A stretch of DNA of 23,708 nucleotides, taken from NCBI GenBank assembly GCA_946628525.1, contig CAMOWO010000001.1, positions 1 to 23,708 on the forward strand, in the 5' to 3' direction. The notes under the pieces were generated by a model. That model saw nothing but the letters and a program-made list of their open reading frames with translations, made no database searches and was not told the DNA's origin. A program made the translations under genes and the position numbers. The DNA is from an uncultured Bacillota bacterium (GTDB lineage Bacteria; Bacillota_A; Clostridia; Peptostreptococcales; Anaerovoracaceae). Position 1 is the first letter of the stretch. Each line of letters opens with the position of its first letter. This document shows positions 8,451-15,635 of this stretch, piece after piece.

Positions 8451-9853
8451 TATCTGCACACCTCCTCCAATGCTGCCACAAGCGCTTTGATATCATCGAT
8501 ATCGTGGACTTCCGTTACACAATAGAGTGCACTCTGGCCGAGCTGCGGATACTGTTTACTGAGGTCTATGCCTCCGAATATCTTCCTCTCTTCCAGCGCC
8601 TTATTGATCTGCTGAACGGTCTTGCCCGTTCCGTCGAAGTTCACGACGAATTCTTTGAAGGTTGTGCTGAATTCCGTTCGGACGCCTTCGATCTGTCCGA
8701 TCTTCTTCTTCGCAAAGTTTGCATTCTGTATCAGGGTTTGCCCGATCTCTTCCATTCCGGCAGGTCCCATCAGTGCCATGTAGACCGCAGCGGCGATGGT
8801 CCAAAGTCCCGACGCCGTAGCCACCCAGTCCTTGGCCTTGTCTCTTGCTTCATATGAAGTCCTCTCTGCCAGCATCTCGACGTATCCGTACTGACCGTCG
8901 ACGCCCGTCGGCGCGATGGTGTAGCACGCCAGCGGACATTCGCCGACGAACTTCTCATCGTCCGGAAATGCGATAAAGCCCGACTGACCGCCGCCACAGA
9001 GCATATGCACGCCCAAAGACTGCAGGTCGCCACATATGATATCGGCACCGTACTGTGCAGGTGGTGCGAGCACGCCCAGAGAGATCGGATCGACGCCTAC
9101 TACGCTGACGGCCCCGAAGTTCTTCGCCAGAGCCGATATCTCTTCCGCTTTGTCCTCGATCACTCCGAAGTATCCCGGCACTTCGATATAGACTGCCGCA
9201 GTCTTATCTGAGAGCTTGGATCTGAGATCCTCCATATCGATCGTTCCGGTCTGCTTATCGTAGGCGACCTGCACCACATCGATGTGGTTCTTCATGCTCT
9301 TTGGCTGGCACAACGTCAATATCTCTCCGAGTCTGTCAGGGCTGATCTGCTCAGGGATGAGTACTTCATTTCTTCCTGTGATCCTGGCGGCCATACGAAG
9401 GGAGAACCCTGCTGCTGTTCCCCAGTCATAGATCGGTTCACTTACAGCATCTACGCCGAGCATTTCGCCCAGCATGCTGTAGAACTCGAATCTTGCCTGA
9501 AATTTACCAAGATCCGAATACGTTGCACCGCAGTATGCCGTCACGAATTCTGCTCTGTTCACCACTTCGTCCACGACGGCCGGAACGTAGTGCTGCCAGC
9601 AGCCGCCACCTAAGTAACTTGTGAATTCCTTACATGTAGTATTCTGATCCAGCAATTTCTCCAGATGGCGACGCAGTTCACTTTCCGAACGGATCGGCGC
9701 TGGAAGATCGAGATCTCTCTTGAATCGGATGCTTTCGGGGATCTCACTATAGAGCTGCTCCAAGTCAGTTACACCGACAGCCTTCATCATCTCATCTCTT
9801 ATCTCAGGCACCGAATTCGGTATATATGGATGCACAAAAGGTTTTGTCGTCAT
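8450..9853 (-). CDS. gcvPA: Glycine-decarboxylase-like subunit A (GcvPA-like)
   Basis: A 467-residue homologue of the first half of P-protein. Recognisable blocks are YIPNSVPEIRDEMMKAVGV, FTSYLGGGCWQHYVPAVVDEV, PGYFGVIEDKAEEISALAK, DPISLGVLAPPAQYGADI and GGGQSGFIAFPDDEKFV. It departs from standard GcvPA at conserved places: the TPYQPEISQG stretch is CGATYSDLGK, and the REKATSNICTNQ stretch is RDKAKDWVATASG. These lie at positions that are normally near-invariant, so this is probably a paralogue rather than the housekeeping subunit. An AAGGAG ribosome binding site precedes ATG 9853. The subunit needs its partner just downstream, which it overlaps by one base, to make the heterodimer. An inverted repeat separates it from the preceding gene. 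Confidence 0.8.
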   Translation of the reverse strand: MTTKPFVHPYIPNSVPEIRDEMMKAVGVTDLEQLYSEIPESIRFKRDLDLPAPIRSESELRRHLEKLLDQNTTCKEFTSYLGGGCWQHYVPAVVDEVVNRAEFVTAYCGATYSDLGKFQARFEFYSMLGEMLGVDAVSEPIYDWGTAAGFSLRMAARITGRNEVLIPEQISPDRLGEILTLCQPKSMKNHIDVVQVAYDKQTGTIDMEDLRSKLSDKTAAVYIEVPGYFGVIEDKAEEISALAKNFGAVSVVGVDPISLGVLAPPAQYGADIICGDLQSLGVHMLCGGGQSGFIAFPDDEKFVGECPLACYTIAPTGVDGQYGYVEMLAERTSYEARDKAKDWVATASGLWTIAAAVYMALMGPAGMEEIGQTLIQNANFAKKKIGQIEGVRTEFSTTFKEFVVNFDGTGKTVQQINKALEERKIFGGIDLSKQYPQLGQSALYCVTEVHDIDDIKALVAALEEVCR

Positions 9854-9893
9854 TTTCTGTTACTCCTTACTAATAAAATGTCATACATAAAGG

Positions 9894-9926
9894 CAGATGC
9901 CGCCTGCCGTCAGCCTGCGGCATCTG
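9894..9926 (-). other. Intercistronic hairpin inside the operon
   Basis: CAGATGCCGC (9894-9903) and GCGGCATCTG (9917-9926) form a perfect 10-bp stem with a 13-base loop, in the 91-base gap between the saccharopine-dehydrogenase-like gene and the gcvPA-like gene. On the minus strand only three T follow, so it is weak as a terminator. It may be an attenuator, a processing site or a 3' stabiliser that lets the first two genes be expressed differently from the rest. Confidence 0.6.
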
Positions 9927-9944
9927 TTGATCCACGGATCCTGT

Positions 9945-11162
9945 TTAGTTTTCTGTCACTTCAACCTTCCACTCGTAATGCGGAAGTCCCTTCTTGAAAC
10001 GATCCAGCCACTCTACTGCATCGAACTCTTCAGGGAACATGATGCCGGCCTTGCCTTTGCCTTCCGCCAGCATCTTGGCGCCGATGACGGCAGGATATGC
10101 AACTCCGATCTGAGTCGTTCCGTACAGATCCCATACTTTTTGGCCCGGCGCCGTAAGTCTCGGTGTCATGACTCTGTAACATACATTTTTGCCGTCTTTC
10201 GTCCCCTCCAGGATGATATCGCACGGGAGGAAGAAGTGTGCGTCTGTATCTTCGAAATTATCCGGTGTCTCGGATACGAAGGCAGAACCAGGATTCGGTA
10301 CGAACTTCATCAGGAAGTCGATCGGCGCGATCTTGCCGCCTCCTTCGATCTCGATCGGTTCTTTTGAAGCGAATCCCTGTGCATAGAAGGTCGCTGCCTG
10401 ACGTGCAACGTAGTATTTGAAATCGCAGTACTCGATGCCTTTGCCGATCACGTAAGGTATCGAGCATACTTCTTCATGTGTATGGTGGGAAACCAATGTC
10501 GGTCCCAGGTCAGGGAAATCATACTCCTCGATTTCAGTAAATGGAGGCAGTGATTCCCATTTGCTGTCTCTGAACACATATGCAGGGTTCGAGAAATCGA
10601 GAAGTGCCTGTTTCGGAGACCATCCCGGGTTCCATGGAGCCGTTATATAGTCGTACTTACCACCGTCATTCCTGCCCTTGGCGCAGCGGAACTTAATGCT
10701 CTTTACGGTATCGAGCATATCCGCATAGTACCTTGCTATGACATTGACGAAACCAGGCGAGAGGCCGCATCCCATCAATACAGGGACTCCGGCTTCCTTC
10801 GCTTCCTTATCATATGTCAGTTCCTCTCCGTTCGGGATCTGATCCAGATACGGCTGATCAAAGGATGTGCTGACATATGGTACTCCCGCTTTGACAGCTG
10901 CCTCTATATTGCTCGGTCCCAGCCATACAGGAAGCATATCTATGACGGCATCCATACCTTCCAATGCCTTGATGACTTCCTCCTGATTCGATGCATCAAC
11001 TTTTATAAGCCTTGTTTTCGGGGAGCCGATCTTATCGATCACGGCCTGCGCCGCATCTGTGTCAAAATCGGCGAGAACTGCTTCCTCGATCTCAGGATCT
11101 CTTGCAAGAATGGAAAGACAAGGGGCCCCCTGCCCGCCTGCACCTAATACTAATACTTTCAT
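9945..11162 (-). CDS. Saccharopine-dehydrogenase-like oxidoreductase
   Basis: A 405-residue protein with an N-terminal Rossmann domain: VLVLGAGGQGAPCL with the GxGxxG glycines at 7, 9 and 12, and an acidic residue ending strand two (LADFD). The VPYVSTSFDQP and GCGLSPGFVNVIAR stretches are typical of the saccharopine dehydrogenase/carboxynorspermidine synthase group. In that group the enzymes make or split a secondary amine between an amino acid and a carbonyl compound, using NAD(P). Here it is the second gene of the sigma-54 operon and probably does an early oxidative step, such as freeing an amino acid for the PLP pair. That is inference; the substrate is not visible. The start has a clear AAAGGAGG seven bases upstream. 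Confidence 0.8.
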   Translation of the reverse strand: MKVLVLGAGGQGAPCLSILARDPEIEEAVLADFDTDAAQAVIDKIGSPKTRLIKVDASNQEEVIKALEGMDAVIDMLPVWLGPSNIEAAVKAGVPYVSTSFDQPYLDQIPNGEELTYDKEAKEAGVPVLMGCGLSPGFVNVIARYYADMLDTVKSIKFRCAKGRNDGGKYDYITAPWNPGWSPKQALLDFSNPAYVFRDSKWESLPPFTEIEEYDFPDLGPTLVSHHTHEEVCSIPYVIGKGIEYCDFKYYVARQAATFYAQGFASKEPIEIEGGGKIAPIDFLMKFVPNPGSAFVSETPDNFEDTDAHFFLPCDIILEGTKDGKNVCYRVMTPRLTAPGQKVWDLYGTTQIGVAYPAVIGAKMLAEGKGKAGIMFPEEFDAVEWLDRFKKGLPHYEWKVEVTEN

Positions 11163-11208
11163 TTATTGCCTCCTTTAAAAGTTTCTTATCATTCCATGAT
11201 TATTCTTA

Positions 11209-12588
11209 TCAGGTAAGTGCTATACCGAATGCCAGATAACCGAGGGCTGCAACAGCACCGCCGATCAGTGCATACGGAAGCTGCGTCATACAGTGCTCCA
11301 TGTTGTCGATACGAGCAGCTGCAGAACTGAGTACAGTAACGTCTGCATAGAAGCATGCATGTGCTCCGAATACGGCTCCTGAGAGGATCGCGCCCATTGT
11401 GAGAGGGATCGGTGTCCCTACTGCAGCAGCAAGCGGCATGATGATCGGAGTACAAACGGCCGGGATCGACCAGACAGAGCTGGTAACGAAGGCCAGAAGG
11501 GATACAACGATAAATGTGATAAGCGGCAGAAGAGCCGGACTCATCCAGTTTTCGGTGACACTGATAACATAGTTAGGCATATCTATGAGAAGTACGCCTT
11601 CGCGGAAACATGCACCGCAGATGATGATCATCGCCATCCACAGCATGTCACACATTCCGTTGATGATCGCTTCGCAACAGTCTCTGAACGACATCACTTT
11701 GGTAGGGATGTACATCACGAGACAGCAGATGACACCAAGGAAAACACCATAGTAGATATCCTGATCCATAATCAGGGTAGCTGCAATAACGACTGCCATT
11801 GGAACTATGAAGTAAAGCGGGCTGATCTTCTTAGCATCCTGTCCGCCTTCTTTGGCGATGACATCGATCTCGTTCTTTGATGCGCTTTCTTCTGAATAAG
11901 GGATGCCGGTTGCTTCCGTACGCTCCCAGGCCTTCTTCATTGCGCCGAGTTTAGGAACGATACCTAAGATCACGAGCGGTACGAGAAGTGCACAGATGAA
12001 TGCATAGAACAGATACGGCATGCAAGCATAATAAACAGCAGAACCCTCTCCGATATAATCCGTTTCAGGTTGTGCATCGAATACGCCGGTGAAGTAGACC
12101 ACCCATGCCGAGATCGGGATGATACAGCAGACAGGTGCTGATGTGGAATCCAGTACATATGCCAGCATTTCACGCGGCACCTTTTTCCTGTCACATGTCT
12201 CCATCATCGCGTTGGCACTCGTCATGATCGAAAGATAATCGTCGATAAAAATAATGATTCCCATTACCCACGTCATGAGCAGGGACTGCTTCCCTGTCTT
12301 CGCGAATTTCTGAGCGATATCAGCGAAGGACGATGTGGATCCGGATTCCCGCAGCAGTCGGATAAGCGATCCGAAGAGAAGCGAGATCACGACGATCCAC
12401 ATGGTGTCCTCGTTTGATACGACCCCCATGATGTCGTCGTACAAGAATTTGCTCAGGAATCCTGTCTTATAATAAATTATGAAACAGATCCCTGCGCCTA
12501 AGAGCAGCATTTCCCAGGTTCTTCTCGTCCATATGGCAAAGACGATCACGACCAGGGCAGGCAACAACGATAGTATGCCAAATTCCAT
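11209..12588 (-). CDS. NhaC-family Na+/H+ antiporter-like transporter (first gene of sigma-54 operon)
   Basis: A 459-residue membrane protein with about 11-12 hydrophobic segments. Motifs typical of the NhaC family are seen: IIFIDDYLSIM in the middle of the N-terminal half, LDSTSAPVCCIIPISAW, and the C-terminal GAVFGAHACFYADVTVLSSAA. Members exchange Na+ and H+, and some move malate/lactate or amino acids. As the first gene of a catabolic operon, it is as likely a substrate or product transporter as a pH-homeostasis protein. It starts at ATG 12588 after AGGAGGCGTCTC, about 80 bases downstream of the expected sigma-54 transcription start, with 46 bases to the next gene. It differs clearly from the second NhaC protein at 17472-18785. 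Confidence 0.82.
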   Translation of the reverse strand: MEFGILSLLPALVVIVFAIWTRRTWEMLLLGAGICFIIYYKTGFLSKFLYDDIMGVVSNEDTMWIVVISLLFGSLIRLLRESGSTSSFADIAQKFAKTGKQSLLMTWVMGIIIFIDDYLSIMTSANAMMETCDRKKVPREMLAYVLDSTSAPVCCIIPISAWVVYFTGVFDAQPETDYIGEGSAVYYACMPYLFYAFICALLVPLVILGIVPKLGAMKKAWERTEATGIPYSEESASKNEIDVIAKEGGQDAKKISPLYFIVPMAVVIAATLIMDQDIYYGVFLGVICCLVMYIPTKVMSFRDCCEAIINGMCDMLWMAMIIICGACFREGVLLIDMPNYVISVTENWMSPALLPLITFIVVSLLAFVTSSVWSIPAVCTPIIMPLAAAVGTPIPLTMGAILSGAVFGAHACFYADVTVLSSAAARIDNMEHCMTQLPYALIGGAVAALGYLAFGIALT

Positions 12589-12680
12589 GAGACGCCTCCT
12601 TTCTCACGATTGCCTGGCACATATTAATAAAACGATCACACGGCAAAAGGCCAGGCACCCTTTGCGTTTACCTAGTCTTT

Positions 12681-12696
12681 AGCAAACTGCATGCCA
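12681..12696 (-). promoter_or_regulatory. Sigma-54 (-24/-12) promoter of the catabolic operon
   Basis: On the minus strand TGGCATGCAGTTTGCT (12696-12681) fits the sigma-54 consensus TGGCACG-N4-TTGCW with one change, and has the required GG-N10-GC spacing. Transcription would start near 12670, leaving an ~80-base leader before the antiporter ATG. A divergent sigma-54 activator gene and a palindrome upstream support it. Confidence 0.85.
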
Positions 12697-12748
12697 AAAC
12701 CATCTTCGTGAGGAAACACTTTTTTATACTGGAATTTCAAGCCTCCGT

Positions 12749-12771
12749 GCTCCGGAACGTATCCGCGGAGC
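12749..12771. other. GC-rich inverted repeat between promoter and activator site
   Basis: GCTCCG (12749-12754) and CGGAGC (12766-12771) flank an 11-base spacer, with GTTTTCTAATT following on the plus strand. It lies in an AT-rich control region between the sigma-54 promoter and the 25-bp palindrome. It could be a weak terminator-like hairpin or a second protein site; its role is unclear. Confidence 0.35.
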
Positions 12772-12790
12772 GTTTTCTAATTAACAATCT

Positions 12791-12815
12791 ATTGTCAATT
12801 GTTACAAATGACAAT
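12791..12815. promoter_or_regulatory. Probable upstream activating sequence for the sigma-54 activator
   Basis: A 25-bp imperfect palindrome: ATTGTCA (12791-12797) and TGACAAT (12809-12815) are exact inverted arms, with TTGTTACAA in the centre. Its middle is about 130 bp upstream of the predicted sigma-54 start, the normal range for an enhancer site, and about 100 bp before the activator ATG. Binding here could also autoregulate the activator gene. A further half-site AACAAT lies at 12783-12788. Confidence 0.6.
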
Positions 12816-12902
12816 TACATTGCTATTTATGAAAAGTCATGATATTTTAATGCTACAAATCCGATTTTAATCAAAAGATTGCACTTTGCAGGAGCCATTT
12901 CT

Positions 12903-14678
12903 ATGTATGAACTATCCACTATCCAGGAGACGGTAACCCAGGTTGCCGAGGCGATCACGATAGTTCTGGAAATCGAAACAGAAATCGTAGATCACCGTCT
13001 CAAGATCATTAGCGGAACGGGACGCTACAAGAAAAAGGTGGGGGATTATGAGGAAAACGGAGATCTAGAGTCTCCGTATATTTATGGGACACTCGTGAGG
13101 ACCGGCGCCGAGTACATCTGTCTTGATACAGTCACAGATCCGAAATACCATCCGGCAGAGGGAGAACTTGCGGAGATCAGCTGTCCCATCAAGATCGAGG
13201 GCGAGCTCGTAGGGATCATAGGTCTTATCGCCTTCACGAAAGAACAGCAGAGCAAGATACGCGCCAATGCCCACATGTTCCTGCATTTTCTCAGACAGAT
13301 GGCACTGCTCATTTCAAGCAAACTCATCGAGAGCCAGAGCAGCACGAAACTCGCGATGCTCCTCGAATCCATGCCCGACGGCCTTCTGGCCTCAGATCTT
13401 AACGGGAACATCTTCGCCTGCAACTTCACGAGCGAGCAGCTTCTTCACACGTCCAGAGAGGAACTGATCGGCAGGAAGATCAGCGATCTTTTCCCGGACG
13501 AAGCCTTCTTCAGTCAGCAGGCCGATGCCGGATCCATCCAGAGCAGGACCGTGGCCGTTCCGGGCGACGATGTGAGCAGATTCTATTTCACTTCCGTCCC
13601 GATCCCGCAGGTCGGAACGATGTACCTCTTTGAGGATTCCTCCACGGCTGCGCAGCGCATCCAGGGTTCCTACTTCGACGATCTGACTACATTTGACGAT
13701 ATCCTGGGAAGCAGTCCGCAGATGACGGAGATCAAGCAAAGAGCGTTTCAGGTGGCGAACAACGACTCCACTATTCTCATCACAGGAGAAAGCGGGACCG
13801 GCAAAGAACTTTTCGCGAGATCCATACATAATCACAGCGACAGGAGAACGTATCCGTTCATATCCATCAACTGCGGCGCGATACCCGACACACTTTTGGA
13901 AAGCGAACTCTTCGGTTATGAAAAGGGAGCCTTCACCGGTGCGAATATACAGGGCAAGATCGGCAAACTGGAACTCGGGAACCACGGCACTATTTTTCTC
14001 GATGAGATCGGAGATATGCCGCTTCATCTGCAGGTGAAACTTCTCCGGTTCCTGCAGGACAGAACGATCGAACGCGTTGGCGGTATCGCTTCCATTCCTG
14101 TCGATGTGAGGATCATCGCCGCGACGAACCAGCCTCTTGAAGAGATGATCAAACGAAAAGAGTTCAGAGAGGATCTCTTCTTCCGGCTCAGCGTCATACC
14201 GCTTCAGATTCCGCCTCTTCGGGAGCGGACCGGAGACGTGGTGCCGCTGCTCAACCAGTCCCTGGAGAAGTTCAACCGACTCATGGGCAAAAATGTCATG
14301 GGCTTTACGACGGAAGCCCTGTCCATGCTCATGGAGTACACCTGGCCGGGAAATGTAAGGGAACTCGAAAACACGGTGGAATACTGCATCAACGTGGCCT
14401 CCGGCATCCTGATCACGCCGAGCAATCTCCCGGACCGCATCCACCGGCAGCTCAAAGAAAAACTGAAATCAGGCAGCGCGATCGAATCAGAGGATGTGGT
14501 TCATCTCAAAGGCGGCTCACTGAGATCTCAGGTGGAGGAAGCCGAGAAGATGATCATCCGAAGGACTCTGCAGCACACCGGCTATTCGCTGGCCGGCAAA
14601 CGAGCTGCGGCAGAGGCCCTGGAAATCAGCGAATCCACCCTTTATCGCAAAATGCGTGAACTCGGCATGAATAAATGA
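12903..14678 (+). CDS. Sigma-54-dependent transcriptional activator (sensor-PAS-AAA+-Fis)
   Basis: A 591-residue enhancer-binding protein. Residues ~1-140 form a sensor region with ISGTGRYKKKVGDYEE and CPIKIEGELVGIIGLIAF, common at the N-terminus of clostridial regulators of this type. A PAS domain follows at ~150-205 (SMPDGLLASDLNGNIFACN). The AAA+ domain (~265-500) has Walker A GESGTGKE at 295-302, the sigma-54-contacting GAFTGA at 342-347, Walker B TIFLDEIGD and REDLFFRLSVIPL. A Fis-type helix-turn-helix ends the protein (AAAEALEISESTLYRKM). I chose ATG 12903, eight bases after AGGAG, over an in-frame TTG at 12879 that lacks a ribosome binding site. It is divergent from the operon at 12588-421 and almost certainly switches it on in response to a small ligand. 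Confidence 0.93.
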   Translation: MYELSTIQETVTQVAEAITIVLEIETEIVDHRLKIISGTGRYKKKVGDYEENGDLESPYIYGTLVRTGAEYICLDTVTDPKYHPAEGELAEISCPIKIEGELVGIIGLIAFTKEQQSKIRANAHMFLHFLRQMALLISSKLIESQSSTKLAMLLESMPDGLLASDLNGNIFACNFTSEQLLHTSREELIGRKISDLFPDEAFFSQQADAGSIQSRTVAVPGDDVSRFYFTSVPIPQVGTMYLFEDSSTAAQRIQGSYFDDLTTFDDILGSSPQMTEIKQRAFQVANNDSTILITGESGTGKELFARSIHNHSDRRTYPFISINCGAIPDTLLESELFGYEKGAFTGANIQGKIGKLELGNHGTIFLDEIGDMPLHLQVKLLRFLQDRTIERVGGIASIPVDVRIIAATNQPLEEMIKRKEFREDLFFRLSVIPLQIPPLRERTGDVVPLLNQSLEKFNRLMGKNVMGFTTEALSMLMEYTWPGNVRELENTVEYCINVASGILITPSNLPDRIHRQLKEKLKSGSAIESEDVVHLKGGSLRSQVEEAEKMIIRRTLQHTGYSLAGKRAAAEALEISESTLYRKMRELGMNK

Positions 14679-14683
14679 CAAAA

Positions 14684-14713
14684 AAAGACGGATCCGGGCT
14701 TTCGCCCGGGTCC
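14684..14713 (-). terminator. Strong hairpin terminator reading leftward, behind the activator gene
   Basis: GGATCCGGGC (14690-14699) and GCCCGGGTCC (14704-14713) pair over ten bases with one G-U pair. On the minus strand the loop is the stable GAAA tetraloop and TCTTTTTTT follows, an excellent terminator. Read rightward it ends only in TGATGTGTTTT, so it serves the activator gene less well. Its natural client was probably the now truncated leftward oxidoreductase gene at 14950. Confidence 0.75.
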
Positions 14714-14724
14714 TGATGTGTTTT

Positions 14725-14856
14725 GGGTGTGTATGGTTATAACTACACGCCCGATGACCTCTCCTCATGAGGCGAGGTCATTTCCGAGTTTCCGCCTTGA
14801 TACTCTTTACAAACTGAAACTCGGAAGAGCTGATACAGTTTCTTTACAAATCAGCT
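14725..14856. other. Four nearly abutting hairpins; structured intergenic element
   Basis: Four inverted repeats follow one another with zero or one base between them: 14725-14733/14744-14752, 14754-14761/14774-14781 (with an inner CCTCATGAGG), 14782-14792/14816-14826 (11 bp) and 14828-14834/14850-14856. The last two loops both contain CTTTACAAA, and AAACTG in one (14811-14816) can pair with CAGTTT in the other (14836-14841). No gene is visible in this stretch. Two smaller inverted repeats lie at 14892-14903 and 14907-14919. It could be a small structured RNA, a 3' UTR of the lost leftward gene, or a repeat family member. I do not recognise it. Confidence 0.6.
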
Positions 14857-14949
14857 ACGGTCGTGTGTTGCAGGCGTCGCTACGTCCCTGACATGCGAGC
14901 ATGCCGGGAGCTCCGCTCCGCCTTAAAGGAGTACGTTGAACTTCTTCGT

Positions 14950-15051
14950 TTAGATTCTCTTCGCGCAGTCGTATGCGCCCCAGATGGCTGTCAGGATGCT
15001 TCCGACCTGTCTTCCGTCACCGACTTCATAGACTTCCATGCCTTCACAGAG
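14950..15051 (-). pseudogene. C-terminal remnant of an FAD/NAD(P)-dependent flavin oxidoreductase
   Basis: The last ~34 codons of a leftward gene remain, ending at TAA 14952-14950. The readable tail, LCEGMEVYEVGDGRQVG then SILTAIWGAYDCAKRI, matches the end of Old Yellow Enzyme/2-enoate-reductase-type proteins (BaiCD/BaiH, NADH:flavin oxidoreductases), where VGD near the C-terminus binds FAD. Upstream of about 15051 the reading turns into the reverse of another gene, so the rest of this ~650-residue protein is gone. The family is inferred from a short stretch. Confidence 0.55.
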
Positions 15052-15488
15052 AAGATGTCGACGGTTTCGTACAGAGAGCCGTTGCAGCCGGCGCGAAAGT
15101 GCAGACCGGCGGCGTTGCCATCGAAGGCGAAGGCTACTTCTACGCACCGACTATCGTAACAGATGTGGCTCAGGATTCAGAGATCATCCAGGACGAAGTA
15201 TTCGGACCTGTGGTAACGGTACAGAAGTTCACGACTGCAGAGGAAGCTCTTGAAATGGCAAACGGCGTATCCTACGGTCTCAGCGGATCCGTATGGACGA
15301 AGGATCTGGCGACGGCCGCAAACTTTGCGAAGAACATGGAATACGGTACGGTCAGCATCAACACCCACTCCTATCAGGCACTGGAGATGCCTTGGGGCGG
15401 CTTCAAAGACAGCGGCACAGGCGCAGACATGTCACCGTACTCCATCGAAGAGTACACCAGAGTCAAGCACATCGCAGTTGCCCTCTAA
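15051..15488 (+). pseudogene. C-terminal third of an NAD-dependent aldehyde dehydrogenase
   Basis: About 146 codons match the end of a ~490-residue aldehyde dehydrogenase: VDGFVQRAVAAGAKVQTGG, APTIVTDV, DEVFGPVVTVQKF, YGLSGSVWTKD, then EMPWGGFKDSGTGADMS and EEYTRVKHIAV. The end resembles aminobutyraldehyde/betaine-aldehyde dehydrogenases (PatD-like). The NAD domain start, the catalytic Cys and the catalytic Glu are all missing. An open frame runs back to an ATG at 14973, but residues before ~15051 are only the reverse of the flavin oxidoreductase remnant. A normal terminator still follows. It cannot be a working dehydrogenase. Confidence 0.85.
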
Positions 15489-15533
15489 ATCCAACTTAAA
15501 CATACAACGTGTCATAAACCAACCTCGAAAGCA

Positions 15534-15565
15534 GGACTGCCACACCGGCAGTCCGTTTTCGTTTT
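15534..15565 (+). terminator. Rho-independent terminator of the aldehyde dehydrogenase remnant
   Basis: GGACTGCC (15534-15541) and GGCAGTCC (15547-15554) form a perfect 8-bp stem with a 5-base loop, followed by GTTTTCGTTTTT. Confidence 0.85.
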
Positions 15566-15590
15566 TGCGGCATCGACCAGTCGGACATCT

Positions 15591-15635
15591 CAAAAATTGA
15601 AAGAGGGGTATCGAACCCTACGGTCGATACCCTCT
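15591..15635 (-). terminator. Rho-independent terminator of the thioesterase operon
   Basis: On the minus strand AGAGGGTATCGACC (15635-15622) pairs with GGTTCGATACCCCTCT (15617-15602) with small bulges, then TTCAATTTTT. The stem begins within the thioesterase stop codon. Confidence 0.8.

Noticed and set aside
12651..12664. A second sigma-54-like string, GGCACCCTTTGC, on the plus strand before the activator gene
   Set aside because: GG and GC are separated by 8 bases instead of the required 10, and it lies over 230 bases from the activator start.
13392..14444. Open frame of 350 codons on the minus strand
   Set aside because: It is antisense to the AAA+ core of the sigma-54 activator and is a codon-bias shadow.
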